Part shown: in pieces, positions 6,727 to 12,699 of the stretch
Layout: each line of letters starts with the position of its first letter
Position numbering within the stretch: the stretch's first letter is position 1
Virus record (IMG/VR): IMGVR_UViG_3300028610_003763
Location: 1-32,168 of that record
Length of the DNA stretch: 32,168 bases
Reading direction: 5' to 3' (one strand)
Source: a virus
Made by a program: the position numbers and the translations under genes
Notes under the pieces: model-generated
What the model was told of the DNA's origin: nothing
The model's input: only the letters and a program-made list of their open reading frames with translations
Databases searched by the model: none

Positions 6727-6771
6727 GGTTATACTATAACCCTTGCATTATAATAAGGTTATGTCATAACC
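6727..6771 (-). promoter_or_regulatory. Dual-palindrome promoter 3 (operators 6727-6741 and 6757-6771)
   Basis: GGTTAT-ACT-ATAACC and GGTTAT-GTC-ATAACC are 30 bp apart and enclose TTATTATAATGCAAG (minus strand). It drives the eight-gene leftward operon 6726 to 4819. Half-sites are the same as in promoters 1 and 2. Confidence 0.85.
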
Positions 6772-6859
6772 CTTCATTTATTATTTAAATAAACACAGAT
6801 TTGGCTCGCTCAATTAACTAATACACAGTAATAATAAAAATAATCAATTAATCTATACT

Positions 6860-6946
6860 ATGATAACTTGTAATAACTGTGAAACAATACACATCAATAA
6901 TCTAATTAAATGTAATAACTGCAGTAAGTCATTAAATCAATCATAG
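6860..6946 (+). CDS. Micro zinc ribbon, 28 aa
   Basis: MITCNNCETIHINNLIKCNN then CSKSLNQS: CNNC (4-7) and CNNC (18-21) make a complete four-Cys ribbon in only 28 residues. It lies alone in a region of TAATAATA-type sequence, with an AT-rich TATA candidate (AATAAAAATAAT) about 25 bp upstream. The regular ligand spacing supports coding, but the length makes it uncertain. Confidence 0.42.
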   Translation: MITCNNCETIHINNLIKCNNCSKSLNQS

Positions 6947-6993
6947 TAATAATCATAGTAACGATCATAATAATATCTCTAGTAGTAATAATA

Positions 6994-7134
6994 TCAATTA
7001 ACTAGAGTCTTTGATTTGAACATTAGTTTATGATGTTTACAGATATAGAGTAATTCATGTATAACACCGCATCCACAATCTCTAACAAATCCCTCATGAA
7101 ATCTGATCGGCCTTTGTGGTTTATTCAATGACAT
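6994..7134 (-). CDS. Small Cys/His protein, 46 aa
   Basis: ATG at 7134, TGA at 6996-6994. It carries CGC (20-22), C32 and HH (34-35), spaced like a small zinc site (CxC...CxHH). There is no overlap with neighbours and no clear promoter. Composition resembles the other mini-proteins of the window. Function unknown. Confidence 0.42.
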   Translation of the reverse strand: MSLNKPQRPIRFHEGFVRDCGCGVIHELLYICKHHKLMFKSKTLVN

Positions 7135-7139
7135 GTTTT

Positions 7140-7460
7140 CTTTACTGCCTAACATGCATTATCTATTATTCATTATGTCATAAACTAGACGTTTGGCACG
7201 TTTGACAGCTGTTTAACCCCATCCCCCCCTATACCCTTTAGGGCCGTCTGACCCTATAGGTCCTTTCATGTTTAAGATTAAAAACATGGAACATCTACGC
7301 ATAATTCTATTAATCATTGTAAAGCAATGGCTGACTGTAATTGAATGCAATAAAAAAGGAGTGTCATAAGGTAAGGGACTCCTAACGCACATCACACACC
7401 CCCTCCCACAAACGGATTAAAATTGAAGGTACCTACAGTATACCCTTTGATAATCCTCTT
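7140..7460. other. Gene-poor control region with G-quadruplex motif and hairpins
   Basis: No convincing gene for about 320 bp. At 7217-7236 the minus strand reads four G-runs of at least three (GGG-TATA-GGG-G-GGG-AT-GGGG), a full G-quadruplex motif in an AT-rich genome. Overlapping it are a CCC-TTTA-GGG hairpin (7234-7243) and arms CCTATA/TATAGG (7228-7233 and 7255-7260). A second C-rich run lies near 7399-7407. It sits near the divergence of the leftward operons from rightward genes, a usual place for an origin or control centre. Confidence 0.55.
7268..7369 (+). CDS. Possible 33-aa hydrophobic peptide
   Basis: The frame MFKIKN, MEHLRIILLIIVKQWL and a short polar tail give one amphipathic or membrane helix with a basic N-terminus. 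No promoter, ribosome site or overlapping gene supports it. It may be chance in the control region. Confidence 0.2.
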   Translation: MFKIKNMEHLRIILLIIVKQWLTVIECNKKGVS

Positions 7461-7500
7461 TGGTACCATACGATAACTTTTTGAAATTAAAGGCCCCTAG
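7461..7500 (+). promoter_or_regulatory. TGGTACCATA element, copy 1, with CCCTAGGT tail
   Basis: TGGTACCATA is followed by an ACTTTTTGAAATT segment and CCCCTAGGT. The element closely matches the copy at 8815-8857, including the tail. There is no gene directly downstream; the non-coding RNA candidate begins about 70 bp further on. Confidence 0.55.
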
Positions 7501-7569
7501 GTATGTAACTAGATTTACTATGTTAGGTACATACCGAAATTTTAAATAATCTTAAGATAGTATCTAAAG

Positions 7570-7644
7570 GTAGCCATCCCACTGGCGAGCCTGCAAAGCT
7601 TGTTAGATATTATCTGACAGAAACCAGTGAGATGACTGTTTTTT
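7570..7644 (+). ncRNA. Candidate structured non-coding RNA with T-run terminator
   Basis: A TATA-like TTTAAATAAT (7541-7550) predicts a start near 7570. The outer stem pairs CATCCCACTGG (7575-7585) with CCAGTGAGATG (7624-7634): ten pairs and one C/A mismatch, extended by A7572-T7637 and G7573-C7636. Inside is a hairpin with a 3-nt loop, GTTAGAT-ATT-ATCTGAC (7602-7618), containing one G-U pair. T6 at 7639-7644 follows directly. It lacks the cloverleaf and CCA features of tRNA, and I could not fit clear C/D or H/ACA boxes. A viral regulatory RNA is the best reading. Confidence 0.6.
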
Positions 7645-7747
7645 ATTATTAATAACTAGTATTTAATATTCGATATTTTCTTATTAATTTTTTAAATTAA
7701 AGTTAATCAAAAAATATTGATTTTTTTTAAAAGGGTAGATAATTTAA
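7645..7747. other. AT-rich spacer
   Basis: Very AT-rich sequence with A/T runs between the RNA candidate and the convergent 52-aa gene. No gene or repeat is seen. Confidence 0.5.
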
Positions 7748-7906
7748 TTATAATCCAGGTGGAGGATCATTTTTCATAGCATCACCTAAAGCGTTACCTA
7801 TCTCACCCCAGTTAATAGATTTTACATTGTCTTTATGTAATACTGTAGTTTCTATTTTACCATCGTCATTAGTTTCTACTGTTACTTTTTGTATTGTTTT
7901 TACCAT
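7748..7906 (-). CDS. Small acidic protein, 52 aa
   Basis: ATG at 7906, TAA at 7748. The N-terminal 25 residues alternate in beta pattern (TIQKVTVETNDDGKIETTVL). An amphipathic helix (NWGEIGNALGDAMKND) and a PPPGL end follow. No motif is recognised. Its start codon region (ACCATATAGG) resembles the nearby GGTACCATA element, possibly by chance. Confidence 0.5.
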   Translation of the reverse strand: MVKTIQKVTVETNDDGKIETTVLHKDNVKSINWGEIGNALGDAMKNDPPPGL

Positions 7907-7964
7907 ATAGGCCAATTATTTTTTTAAATTTAGGTATTATTCTTTAATTAAAATTAAATCAACT

Positions 7965-7990
7965 TGGTACCATATAGTTTAAATTTTAAA
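7965..7990 (+). promoter_or_regulatory. TGGTACCATA promoter, copy 2
   Basis: TGGTACCATATAG is followed by TTTAAATTTTAAAA (TATA region, 7977-7990). The ATG of the 58-aa gene is at 8013, about 29 bp from the TATA centre, so the mRNA would be nearly leaderless. GGTACC is a palindrome and could be an operator. Confidence 0.65.
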
Positions 7991-8012
7991 ACCAAAATAT
8001 GTTGCATTATGT

Positions 8013-8189
8013 ATGGTTGCTAAAATTATTACTTTTACTGGAAATGCCGTAAAGGATAAAGATTCATGGTTTTGTCGAAAATGTGGGAAAAAATTAAAGT
8101 TGAATACAAAGATAGCATCAAAAAAATCAAAAGCAAACAATACACGCCATTATCATATACTATGTGCAAAGAAAGTTAATTTGCTTTAA
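8013..8189 (+). CDS. Small zinc-finger protein, 58 aa
   Basis: A beta-like start (MVAKIITFTG) is followed by CRKC (21-24), a Lys-rich segment, then H-Y-H (46-48) and C51, giving a CxxC...HxH..C ligand set. The basic character favours nucleic-acid binding. The TGGTACCATA promoter lies at the right distance upstream. An overlapping ATG at 8009 gives only four codons before a stop. Confidence 0.6.
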   Translation: MVAKIITFTGNAVKDKDSWFCRKCGKKLKLNTKIASKKSKANNTRHYHILCAKKVNLL

Positions 8190-8228
8190 AAAAAAGGGGT
8201 ATACCTTGACGTTGCCGTAGGCACTTGA

Positions 8229-8254
8229 TGGTACCATACAGTGTAAATTTTAAA
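8229..8254 (+). promoter_or_regulatory. TGGTACCATA promoter, copy 3
   Basis: TGGTACCATACAGTG, then TAAATTTTAAAA. The next gene starts at 8305, further away than at copy 2. A second TATA-like AATTAATATACATT (about 8273-8286) could place a leaderless start there, so either box may be used. Confidence 0.55.
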
Positions 8255-8304
8255 AATAGAGGAAACTACGGTAAATTAATATACATTAATTTTTGTGAAA
8301 ATTT

Positions 8305-8811
8305 ATGGATTTATTGCAGAAAATTGCTTATGGTGTAGGAATAGGTATTTCTGTGAGTACTTTTATTTTATTTTTGTTTTCGTTTATACCTCATGCGGTT
8401 GATAATAACGATTGGGATAAATTTGAAAATAAAATGGTTGATGCAGACTATTTGAAAAATAGAATTGAATCACATCAAGCTTTTATTGCTTTTATGGAAA
8501 GATACCCCACTGCATTAGGACAATTTGATAAACACAATTTAAGTGGAGGAACCTATGAGATTGCGATAGCAAATTTTACAAGTAATAATTCTCTGACTTT
8601 GAGAATGGATTATAGTTCATATGATGATAAACTAAACATAGATGTACGATGTGTTAAATTTGATAGTGATATAAGAGATTCGCGTGTGCATGGTGTATTG
8701 GCAGTTCAATTCATAAATGAAAATACATGTATGGAAAAAGGATTAACCAAACCTGCAATTGAAACAGGAACAATACATTATGATGAAAAAATACCTGGGA
8801 TTTTAGATTAG
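8305..8811 (+). CDS. Membrane-anchored extracellular protein, 168 aa
   Basis: One N-terminal membrane segment (residues 9-29, VGIGISVSTFILFLFSFIP) preceded by a short basic start, so most of the chain probably faces outward. The soluble part has a helical region (35-65) followed by a beta-rich domain with two Cys (C116, C142), possibly a disulfide. The ATG fits a leaderless or short-leader mRNA from the upstream boxes. No known family is recognised. A role at the host surface is possible but not shown. Confidence 0.65.
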   Translation: MDLLQKIAYGVGIGISVSTFILFLFSFIPHAVDNNDWDKFENKMVDADYLKNRIESHQAFIAFMERYPTALGQFDKHNLSGGTYEIAIANFTSNNSLTLRMDYSSYDDKLNIDVRCVKFDSDIRDSRVHGVLAVQFINENTCMEKGLTKPAIETGTIHYDEKIPGILD

Positions 8812-8814
8812 TTC

Positions 8815-8857
8815 TGGTACCATATAGATACTTTTTTAAATTTGATGTACCCTAGGT
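8815..8857 (+). promoter_or_regulatory. TGGTACCATA element, copy 4, with CCCTAGGT tail
   Basis: It begins directly after the stop of the previous gene. It matches copy 1 over about 42 bp, including ACTTTTT-n-AAATT and CCCTAGGT; the homology fades beyond. The next gene (ATG 8920) has a nearer TATA-like AAGTAAAAATAATATT, so this element may be regulatory rather than the core promoter. Confidence 0.55.
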
Positions 8858-8919
8858 TAACATATGCACTTGTTTACTGTCGAGTGATTTTTAAGTAAAA
8901 ATAATATTGATATTTTTAA

Positions 8920-9233
8920 TGGATTCTGATCTAAATGTAATAGTGTGGTTATTACTTATTGCAGGATTAATCATATCTACAATATTCACGAGTATTGCAA
9001 TTTACGATTATACAGTAAGGGCGGAACACAATGAAACTGTAAGAAATAATAATATTATACAAAATTGTATACCAAATGAAAACTACAAGAACTATGCAAT
9101 AGAAATTATTACAAACAAAACACATTCATTTCAGCCACAGACATGCAAGTGGTTATTAATTCAGGATTCCATTAAAGGTGTAGATGTGGAATCATGGACA
9201 GAATCTCTAAAAAATTCATGGATTAAAGATTAA
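8920..9233 (+). CDS. Small single-pass membrane protein, 104 aa
   Basis: I choose ATG 8920 (MDSDLNVIVWLL) over the upstream in-frame ATG at 8907 because a TATA-like box lies about 28 bp before it and leaderless starts dominate here. Residues 6-31 form a membrane helix. The remaining 70 residues are polar, with two Cys (near 49 and 76) that could form an external disulfide. It resembles the 168-aa neighbour in layout, so both may be surface proteins. Confidence 0.6.
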
Positions 9234-9255
9234 TTAAAAATTAAACACCCTATTA

Positions 9256-9378
9256 TTAGAATCCTGTACTATTATCATAACAAGTCCAGTAATTAGATTC
9301 ATTCCCACAATATTTGCATATTTTTAATATTCCTTTTTTTTCTGATACATGAAAACCAAAGAAACAAAAAAATTTCAT
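9256..9378 (-). CDS. Tiny zinc-ribbon-like protein, 40 aa
   Basis: ATG at 9378, 8 bp after the stop of the upstream secreted-protein gene. The N-terminus is aromatic (KFFCFFGFHV), then CKYC (21-24) and C33 form part of a zinc site with C5. Operon position supports expression. Function unknown. Confidence 0.5.
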   Translation of the reverse strand: MKFFCFFGFHVSEKKGILKICKYCGNESNYWTCYDNSTGF

Positions 9379-9386
9379 TAATGTTT

Positions 9387-9626
9387 TTAGTATCGTAGCC
9401 ACCAAAACCAATTGGCACAAGCAAATTCTTTATGAGTTGCTTTATTCACACATTGTTTATATTGGCTTGGATCTTGAAATTCTTCACATTGTTTTGGAAT
9501 AGAGTCTGCACCATTTCCATTAAAATCAAACTCTGGATGTACTGCATTACACCCTGCAAATATGGCAAATATGCTAAGAGTTGCTGTAACTGATGCAATA
9601 ATAATAATGCCATACTTTATGTCCAC
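9387..9626 (-). CDS. Exported Cys-containing small protein, 79 aa
   Basis: Residues 7-28 are strongly hydrophobic (IIIIASVTATLSIFAIFAGC), followed by Cys, which looks like a signal peptide with a lipobox-like end or a membrane anchor. The exported part has four more Cys (C47, C59, C70 and the anchor), suggesting disulfides, and an aromatic end (ANWFWWLRY). It heads a two-gene minus-strand operon. Unknown family. Confidence 0.6.
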   Translation of the reverse strand: MDIKYGIIIIASVTATLSIFAIFAGCNAVHPEFDFNGNGADSIPKQCEEFQDPSQYKQCVNKATHKEFACANWFWWLRY

Positions 9627-9739
9627 AAAGATAATTATTATTTTAATTATTTAACAGTTGCCGATTTTGGAAAAACGGGTTAAAAATTTAAAGATTTTAA
9701 AGTAGTGTATTTTTCATGTAAAGGGAGTGAAGATAATTT

Positions 9740-9961
9740 ATGGTAGATTATGATATTGTTCCAACAGATGAATTATACAAATTATTATTAATTAATGAAG
9801 AATATCTGGTGAAACTTACACATGAGCATGAAATATGTACAAAAAATACTGAATTATTATTATCAGTTGCAATAAATAGAAAAAATGGCAAAGGGCAAAT
9901 GGGTTTTGATGATTGGGATAAATCTAAAATAAAGAGTAATTGGCGAGAAATAGTTGGATAG
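9740..9961 (+). CDS. Hypothetical helical protein, 73 aa
   Basis: The start is ATG at 9740, with AAGGGAGTG about 12 nt upstream as a weak Shine-Dalgarno and a TATA-like TTAAAAATTTAAAG around 9680. The protein is helical in its first 50 residues, with a short Gly/Asp turn (GFDDWDKSK) and a basic end. No motif recognised. Confidence 0.55.
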   Translation: MVDYDIVPTDELYKLLLINEEYLVKLTHEHEICTKNTELLLSVAINRKNGKGQMGFDDWDKSKIKSNWREIVG

Positions 9962-10013
9962 TGACTCCTACAAATTATAATTAAATAGATGGTCCATTTA
10001 GTTTTAGATATCT

Positions 10014-10112
10014 ATGAAGACAAATTGTAAATGCGGTTGCGATATCCCATTAACTGATTATGAATACAGAAAGTGGGATGGGTACAAGCGCGGTCATGCA
10101 CCGTTACCATAA
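10014..10112 (+). CDS. Micro zinc protein with C-x-C-G-C...RGHAP motif, 32 aa
   Basis: MKTNCKCGCDIPLTDYEYRK followed by WDGYKRGHAPLP. The CxCGC plus a later GH(A/N)xx is a short motif I know from phage and archaeal mini-proteins (CxCGCG...F..GHN), where Cys and His probably share one zinc. ATG 10014 follows a TATA-like AATTATAATTAAATAG by about 30 bp. Confidence 0.5.
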   Translation: MKTNCKCGCDIPLTDYEYRKWDGYKRGHAPLP

Positions 10113-10151
10113 AATGTAACTTAATAACAAGCATTTTGACAAATAAATTTT

Positions 10152-10373
10152 ATGTGTCCTTGTAGTAGTATTTGCCAAAGACACAAAATAAATACAAAAA
10201 CTCCTAATCATCTTCGCTACAAGCTTGGTCAAAAATGGTGTGGTAATTGTTCACTATTCATGTATCATGATGAGATAAAATGCCCGTGTTGTAAAGCAAC
10301 ATTAAGAACCAAGGCTAAAGCTAGAAAGTCAAGATCAATACGACGAAATGATGCATTACTTCAAATGTCATAA
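10152..10373 (+). CDS. Zinc-ribbon mini-protein, paralogue of 11013-11234, 73 aa
   Basis: Cys residues fall in CPCSSIC (2-8), CGNC (30-33) and CPCC (44-47), followed by ATLRTKAKARK. The core pattern (YxxGQKxCxxCxxF...CPCCxxxLRTK) is shared with the gene at 11013 and, more loosely, 15308. I believe this pattern is common in Nitrosopumilus genomes, which is part of the host inference. Basic C-terminus, probably nucleic-acid binding. The stop is followed at once by a 32-bp palindrome. Confidence 0.65.
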   Translation: MCPCSSICQRHKINTKTPNHLRYKLGQKWCGNCSLFMYHDEIKCPCCKATLRTKAKARKSRSIRRNDALLQMS

Positions 10374-10405
10374 TTGGATATAATTTGGATCCAATTTAGA
10401 TCCAA
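10374..10405. repeat. 32-bp imperfect palindrome centred on GGATCC
   Basis: The left arm TTGGATATAATTTGGA matches the reverse complement of the right arm at 14 of 16 positions. It starts on the base after a stop codon and ends just before the GGTACCATA box, so it may be a terminator hairpin or a large operator. Confidence 0.55.
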
Positions 10406-10407
10406 CT

Positions 10408-10442
10408 TGGTACCATATTGTATAATTTTAAAAATACCTTTA
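10408..10442 (+). promoter_or_regulatory. Hybrid promoter: GGTACCATA element plus AATACCTTTAA box
   Basis: TGGTACCATATTG (10408-10420) is followed by ATAATTTTAAA and then AATACCTTTAA (10433-10443). The GTG start at 10465 is 32 nt after the box, the same spacing as the virion-gene promoters. It is the only place where both recurring elements are joined. Confidence 0.65.
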
Positions 10443-10464
10443 ATTAATTCAAACAAAAATTATT

Positions 10465-10755
10465 GTGTCCTCAGATAACACTATAAAGAAATTCTGTACA
10501 ACTAAACATTTTCTTGCAGGACTTGGTATTGGACTGGCACTTCTTGCAGTGACAATACCTATGATGATGCCATTTATTACAATTAATGCGGAAGCGATTC
10601 AAAATAATACAGTAGATGTAGCTGAGATGAATTCTGATGTACAGCATATCAATATCACACTAGATAAACTTGATAGTACTATAGTAAAGCTTGATGAAAA
10701 GATAGACAAGCTTAATTTGATTTTGTGTGATATTTCTTCAGGAAAGCACTGCTAA
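10465..10755 (+). CDS. Single-pass membrane protein with coiled coil, 96 aa
   Basis: GTG start, set by the AATACCTTTAA box 32 nt upstream. A basic N-terminus is followed by a membrane helix (residues 16-40, FLAGLGIGLALLAVTIPMMM), then an Asn-rich linker and a heptad-like coil (55-88, INITLDKLDSTIVKLDEKID), ending CDISSGKHC. Topology suggests the coil is outside. With a late-type promoter it could be a lysis factor (spanin- or holin-like) or virion membrane component; neither is demonstrated. Confidence 0.65.
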   Translation: MSSDNTIKKFCTTKHFLAGLGIGLALLAVTIPMMMPFITINAEAIQNNTVDVAEMNSDVQHINITLDKLDSTIVKLDEKIDKLNLILCDISSGKHC

Positions 10756-10770
10756 TTTGGTAATATTTTT

Positions 10771-10899
10771 CTAATAATTTTGAGTAGCTAGTTTTTCAAG
10801 TATAACTGCCATCTTTACAATTGGAGCGTCTTCGTCCTTTTTATTCATTTTAATTAAATCTCTAAGCCACATTAATTCATCTCGTGTTACTTTATCCAT
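10771..10899 (-). CDS. Small helical protein, 42 aa
   Basis: ATG at 10899, TAG at 10771, facing the previous gene. The product is a pair of amphipathic charged helices (RDELMWLRDLIKMNKKDEDA and a second). No Cys or membrane segment. Support is only the composition and good fit in the gap. Confidence 0.42.
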   Translation of the reverse strand: MDKVTRDELMWLRDLIKMNKKDEDAPIVKMAVILEKLATQNY

Positions 10900-11012
10900 T
10901 AAAAATTCACAAATTACAAGCCATTTAAAACTTTACGTTTGTTTACGACTAAACCCTGTTTCCTGTTATATCATTCAGTGAGTTGATATTATCTTTGTTT
11001 TTATTTTATTTT

Positions 11013-11234
11013 ATGACTTGCAAAGGAAATTGTGAAAAATACAAAGCTAGAAAACCAAGTGATAGCTCTCTTGGCAGATACGCAACAGGACAAAAACATT
11101 GTTCAATATGTGCGTTATTTATCAAATGGGATGGCTTGTGGTGTCCTTGTTGTGGACATTTGTTAAGAACTAAACCTCGAAACACTACAAATCGACAGCG
11201 CCTACAAGAAATTAAACTAATAAAAAGATTGTAA
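11013..11234 (+). CDS. Zinc-ribbon mini-protein (GQKxCxxC...CPCCG type), 73 aa
   Basis: I take ATG 11013 (MTCKGNCEKYK) because the hydrophobic extension from 10983 looks like promoter-derived AT-rich sequence. Ligands are CKGNC (3-7), CSIC (30-33) and CPCC (44-47), with RYATGQKHC, IKWDGLWCPCCGHLLRTKPR conserved relative to the 10152 product. A basic tail follows. It is probably a nucleic-acid-binding adaptor in a family duplicated in this virus. Confidence 0.68.
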   Translation: MTCKGNCEKYKARKPSDSSLGRYATGQKHCSICALFIKWDGLWCPCCGHLLRTKPRNTTNRQRLQEIKLIKRL

Positions 11235-11287
11235 TGATCATAATTGATAAACTGTAATTTAAATAAAAAGATACACTATTTTAATTT

Positions 11288-11569
11288 GTGATAAATAATG
11301 CTGATACTGCTATAGTTGGAAATGGAGTCTTTGTACACTATTGTCACAAGATACGGGGACTAATGGTATTGCGAATACACCATCCGTGTTGCCCAATATG
11401 TTTTCAAAAAAATCCTGACTATATCCAAAACAGACTGGTTCATACTGTAATGGATTTGCAGACAGGTCAAAACGTATTGATATTCAAGGACTTTAACAAA
11501 GCTGTTCAATACATCCAAGATCGTCCTTGGGAGACTTTGGCATTAGGTAATGCTGGATTTGTTTGCTAG
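11288..11569 (+). CDS. Hypothetical Cys/His protein, 93 aa
   Basis: GTG start at 11288, about 27 bp after a TATA-like ATTTAAATAAAAAG, so leaderless; the only nearby ATG gives a frame that stops at once. The Cys/His cluster HYCHK (17-21) and HHPCCPIC (31-38) could hold zinc. The second half is a mixed fold ending ALGNAGFVC. Not recognised. Confidence 0.58.
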   Translation: MINNADTAIVGNGVFVHYCHKIRGLMVLRIHHPCCPICFQKNPDYIQNRLVHTVMDLQTGQNVLIFKDFNKAVQYIQDRPWETLALGNAGFVC

Positions 11570-11581
11570 TGTGATGATATT

Positions 11582-11944
11582 TTATTTTGTATACTTTTCT
11601 TTTAGTGTCTTGTAGATTGCAATCTCTGCTTGTTTCTTTGTTCTGAATCTTTGAAAATCCAAATGACCACATGCCTCATAGTGATGTCCTAAGAATCTGC
11701 CGTCTTTTAATGTAAACTCTAAACCGTGATTAATTCTTGCTAGTCCTACTTTGCCATTTTTATTTTCATAATAATAATACCATTTGCCAAGCATTGGTGG
11801 GAGTTTTTCATAAAACTCATCTCTTACCTTTTTTGGAAGTTTTGCCATCTCTTTCCACAAGTGATGCATTATCCGAGTCTCTTTCATGATTTTTTCAACG
11901 ATATAAACTATTTCAGAATTGGTTTGATGGTTATTGAATCTCAA
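11582..11944 (-). CDS. Hypothetical protein, 120 aa
   Basis: It faces away from the 221-aa gene, with only 30 bp between the two starts, so their promoters must overlap or one start is further in (Met20 is an alternative). The N-terminal half is helical and basic; the second half is strand-rich with Tyr/Gly (GKWYYYYENKNGKVGLARIN) and an FRTKKQAEIAIYKTLKE helix. It may be a small nucleic-acid-binding fold. No family recognised. Confidence 0.6.
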   Translation of the reverse strand: MRFNNHQTNSEIVYIVEKIMKETRIMHHLWKEMAKLPKKVRDEFYEKLPPMLGKWYYYYENKNGKVGLARINHGLEFTLKDGRFLGHHYEACGHLDFQRFRTKKQAEIAIYKTLKEKYTK

Positions 11945-11974
11945 AATAAAAACACCAAGTTTGCATAAAAAAAT

Positions 11975-12640
11975 ATGCTACAATACAATACTACATCTTG
12001 GCATTTTAGACTAGTCCTGTATGTGTTTGGAAAAAATTTCTTTACAGAAAGAGATAGTATAGATTATGATGCAACAGAGAAAACAAATACACTAGTATGG
12101 ACACGCAAACCAAAGATTGTAAATTTTTGCCCATATTGTAGAGGAATCCTGTGGAGTGCTTTGTCTTTGCCATTTGTGTTTGTCTGGCGATTATTTCCAC
12201 ACAAGAAAAAACAATTAACACATGAGGAAACAATGAAGAGACTTAACAGACGTGGTAATATTATGAAAAGTGCATGTGGTATAATACAATTTCCTCTGGC
12301 AGCTCTGAGAATTATTGATGAGGATTACATAACAGCTGCATTTCAGATTACATTTGGTGTAGTGTTAATATTGATGTTTATAACAAAAAGTTCTGGAGGT
12401 ACACCAATAGCATTTCAATATTTTGGTCCACCAGTAAAAAAATATTTTGTACCATTTATTAGAATAGTTATAAAATTTATTGGAAAATATTGGCCAAAGA
12501 GAAAACATACACCAAAAAAAGATTTTATAAAAAAACAAAAGAGCCCAAGTTTGTTTAAAATATATCTTATAGAAAACCATGACAAGTTTTGCCCACCTAT
12601 TGCATTTATTGATCCAAATGACACCAAAGTCAGAGTATGA
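11975..12640 (+). CDS. Membrane protein with CPYC motif, 221 aa
   Basis: An N-terminal soluble part (1-50) ends in CPYC (52-55), either a zinc knuckle half or a redox-like CxxC. Hydrophobic segments follow at about 58-72 and 120-140 (ITAAFQITFGVVLILMFIT), with a possible third at 156-172. The last 45 residues are basic and polar. Leaderless ATG after AAAATAAAAACACC. DUF-like; I cannot name it. The stop is 60 bp from the convergent small membrane gene. Confidence 0.62.
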   Translation: MLQYNTTSWHFRLVLYVFGKNFFTERDSIDYDATEKTNTLVWTRKPKIVNFCPYCRGILWSALSLPFVFVWRLFPHKKKQLTHEETMKRLNRRGNIMKSACGIIQFPLAALRIIDEDYITAAFQITFGVVLILMFITKSSGGTPIAFQYFGPPVKKYFVPFIRIVIKFIGKYWPKRKHTPKKDFIKKQKSPSLFKIYLIENHDKFCPPIAFIDPNDTKVRV

Positions 12641-12699
12641 CCTTTACCATAAATTTCTGCTATTAATCTTGGGCAATCATTGAAACTAGATACTCTGTA

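Noticed and set aside
7213-7395. Minus-strand frame ending in a collagen-like Gly-X-Y stretch
   Set aside because: The Gly-rich end comes from the G-runs of the quadruplex motif; there is no promoter, and the rest is low in likelihood as a protein.
7570-7644. The structured RNA as a tRNA
   Set aside because: No acceptor/T-arm geometry, no TTCGA loop and no anticodon arm could be fitted.
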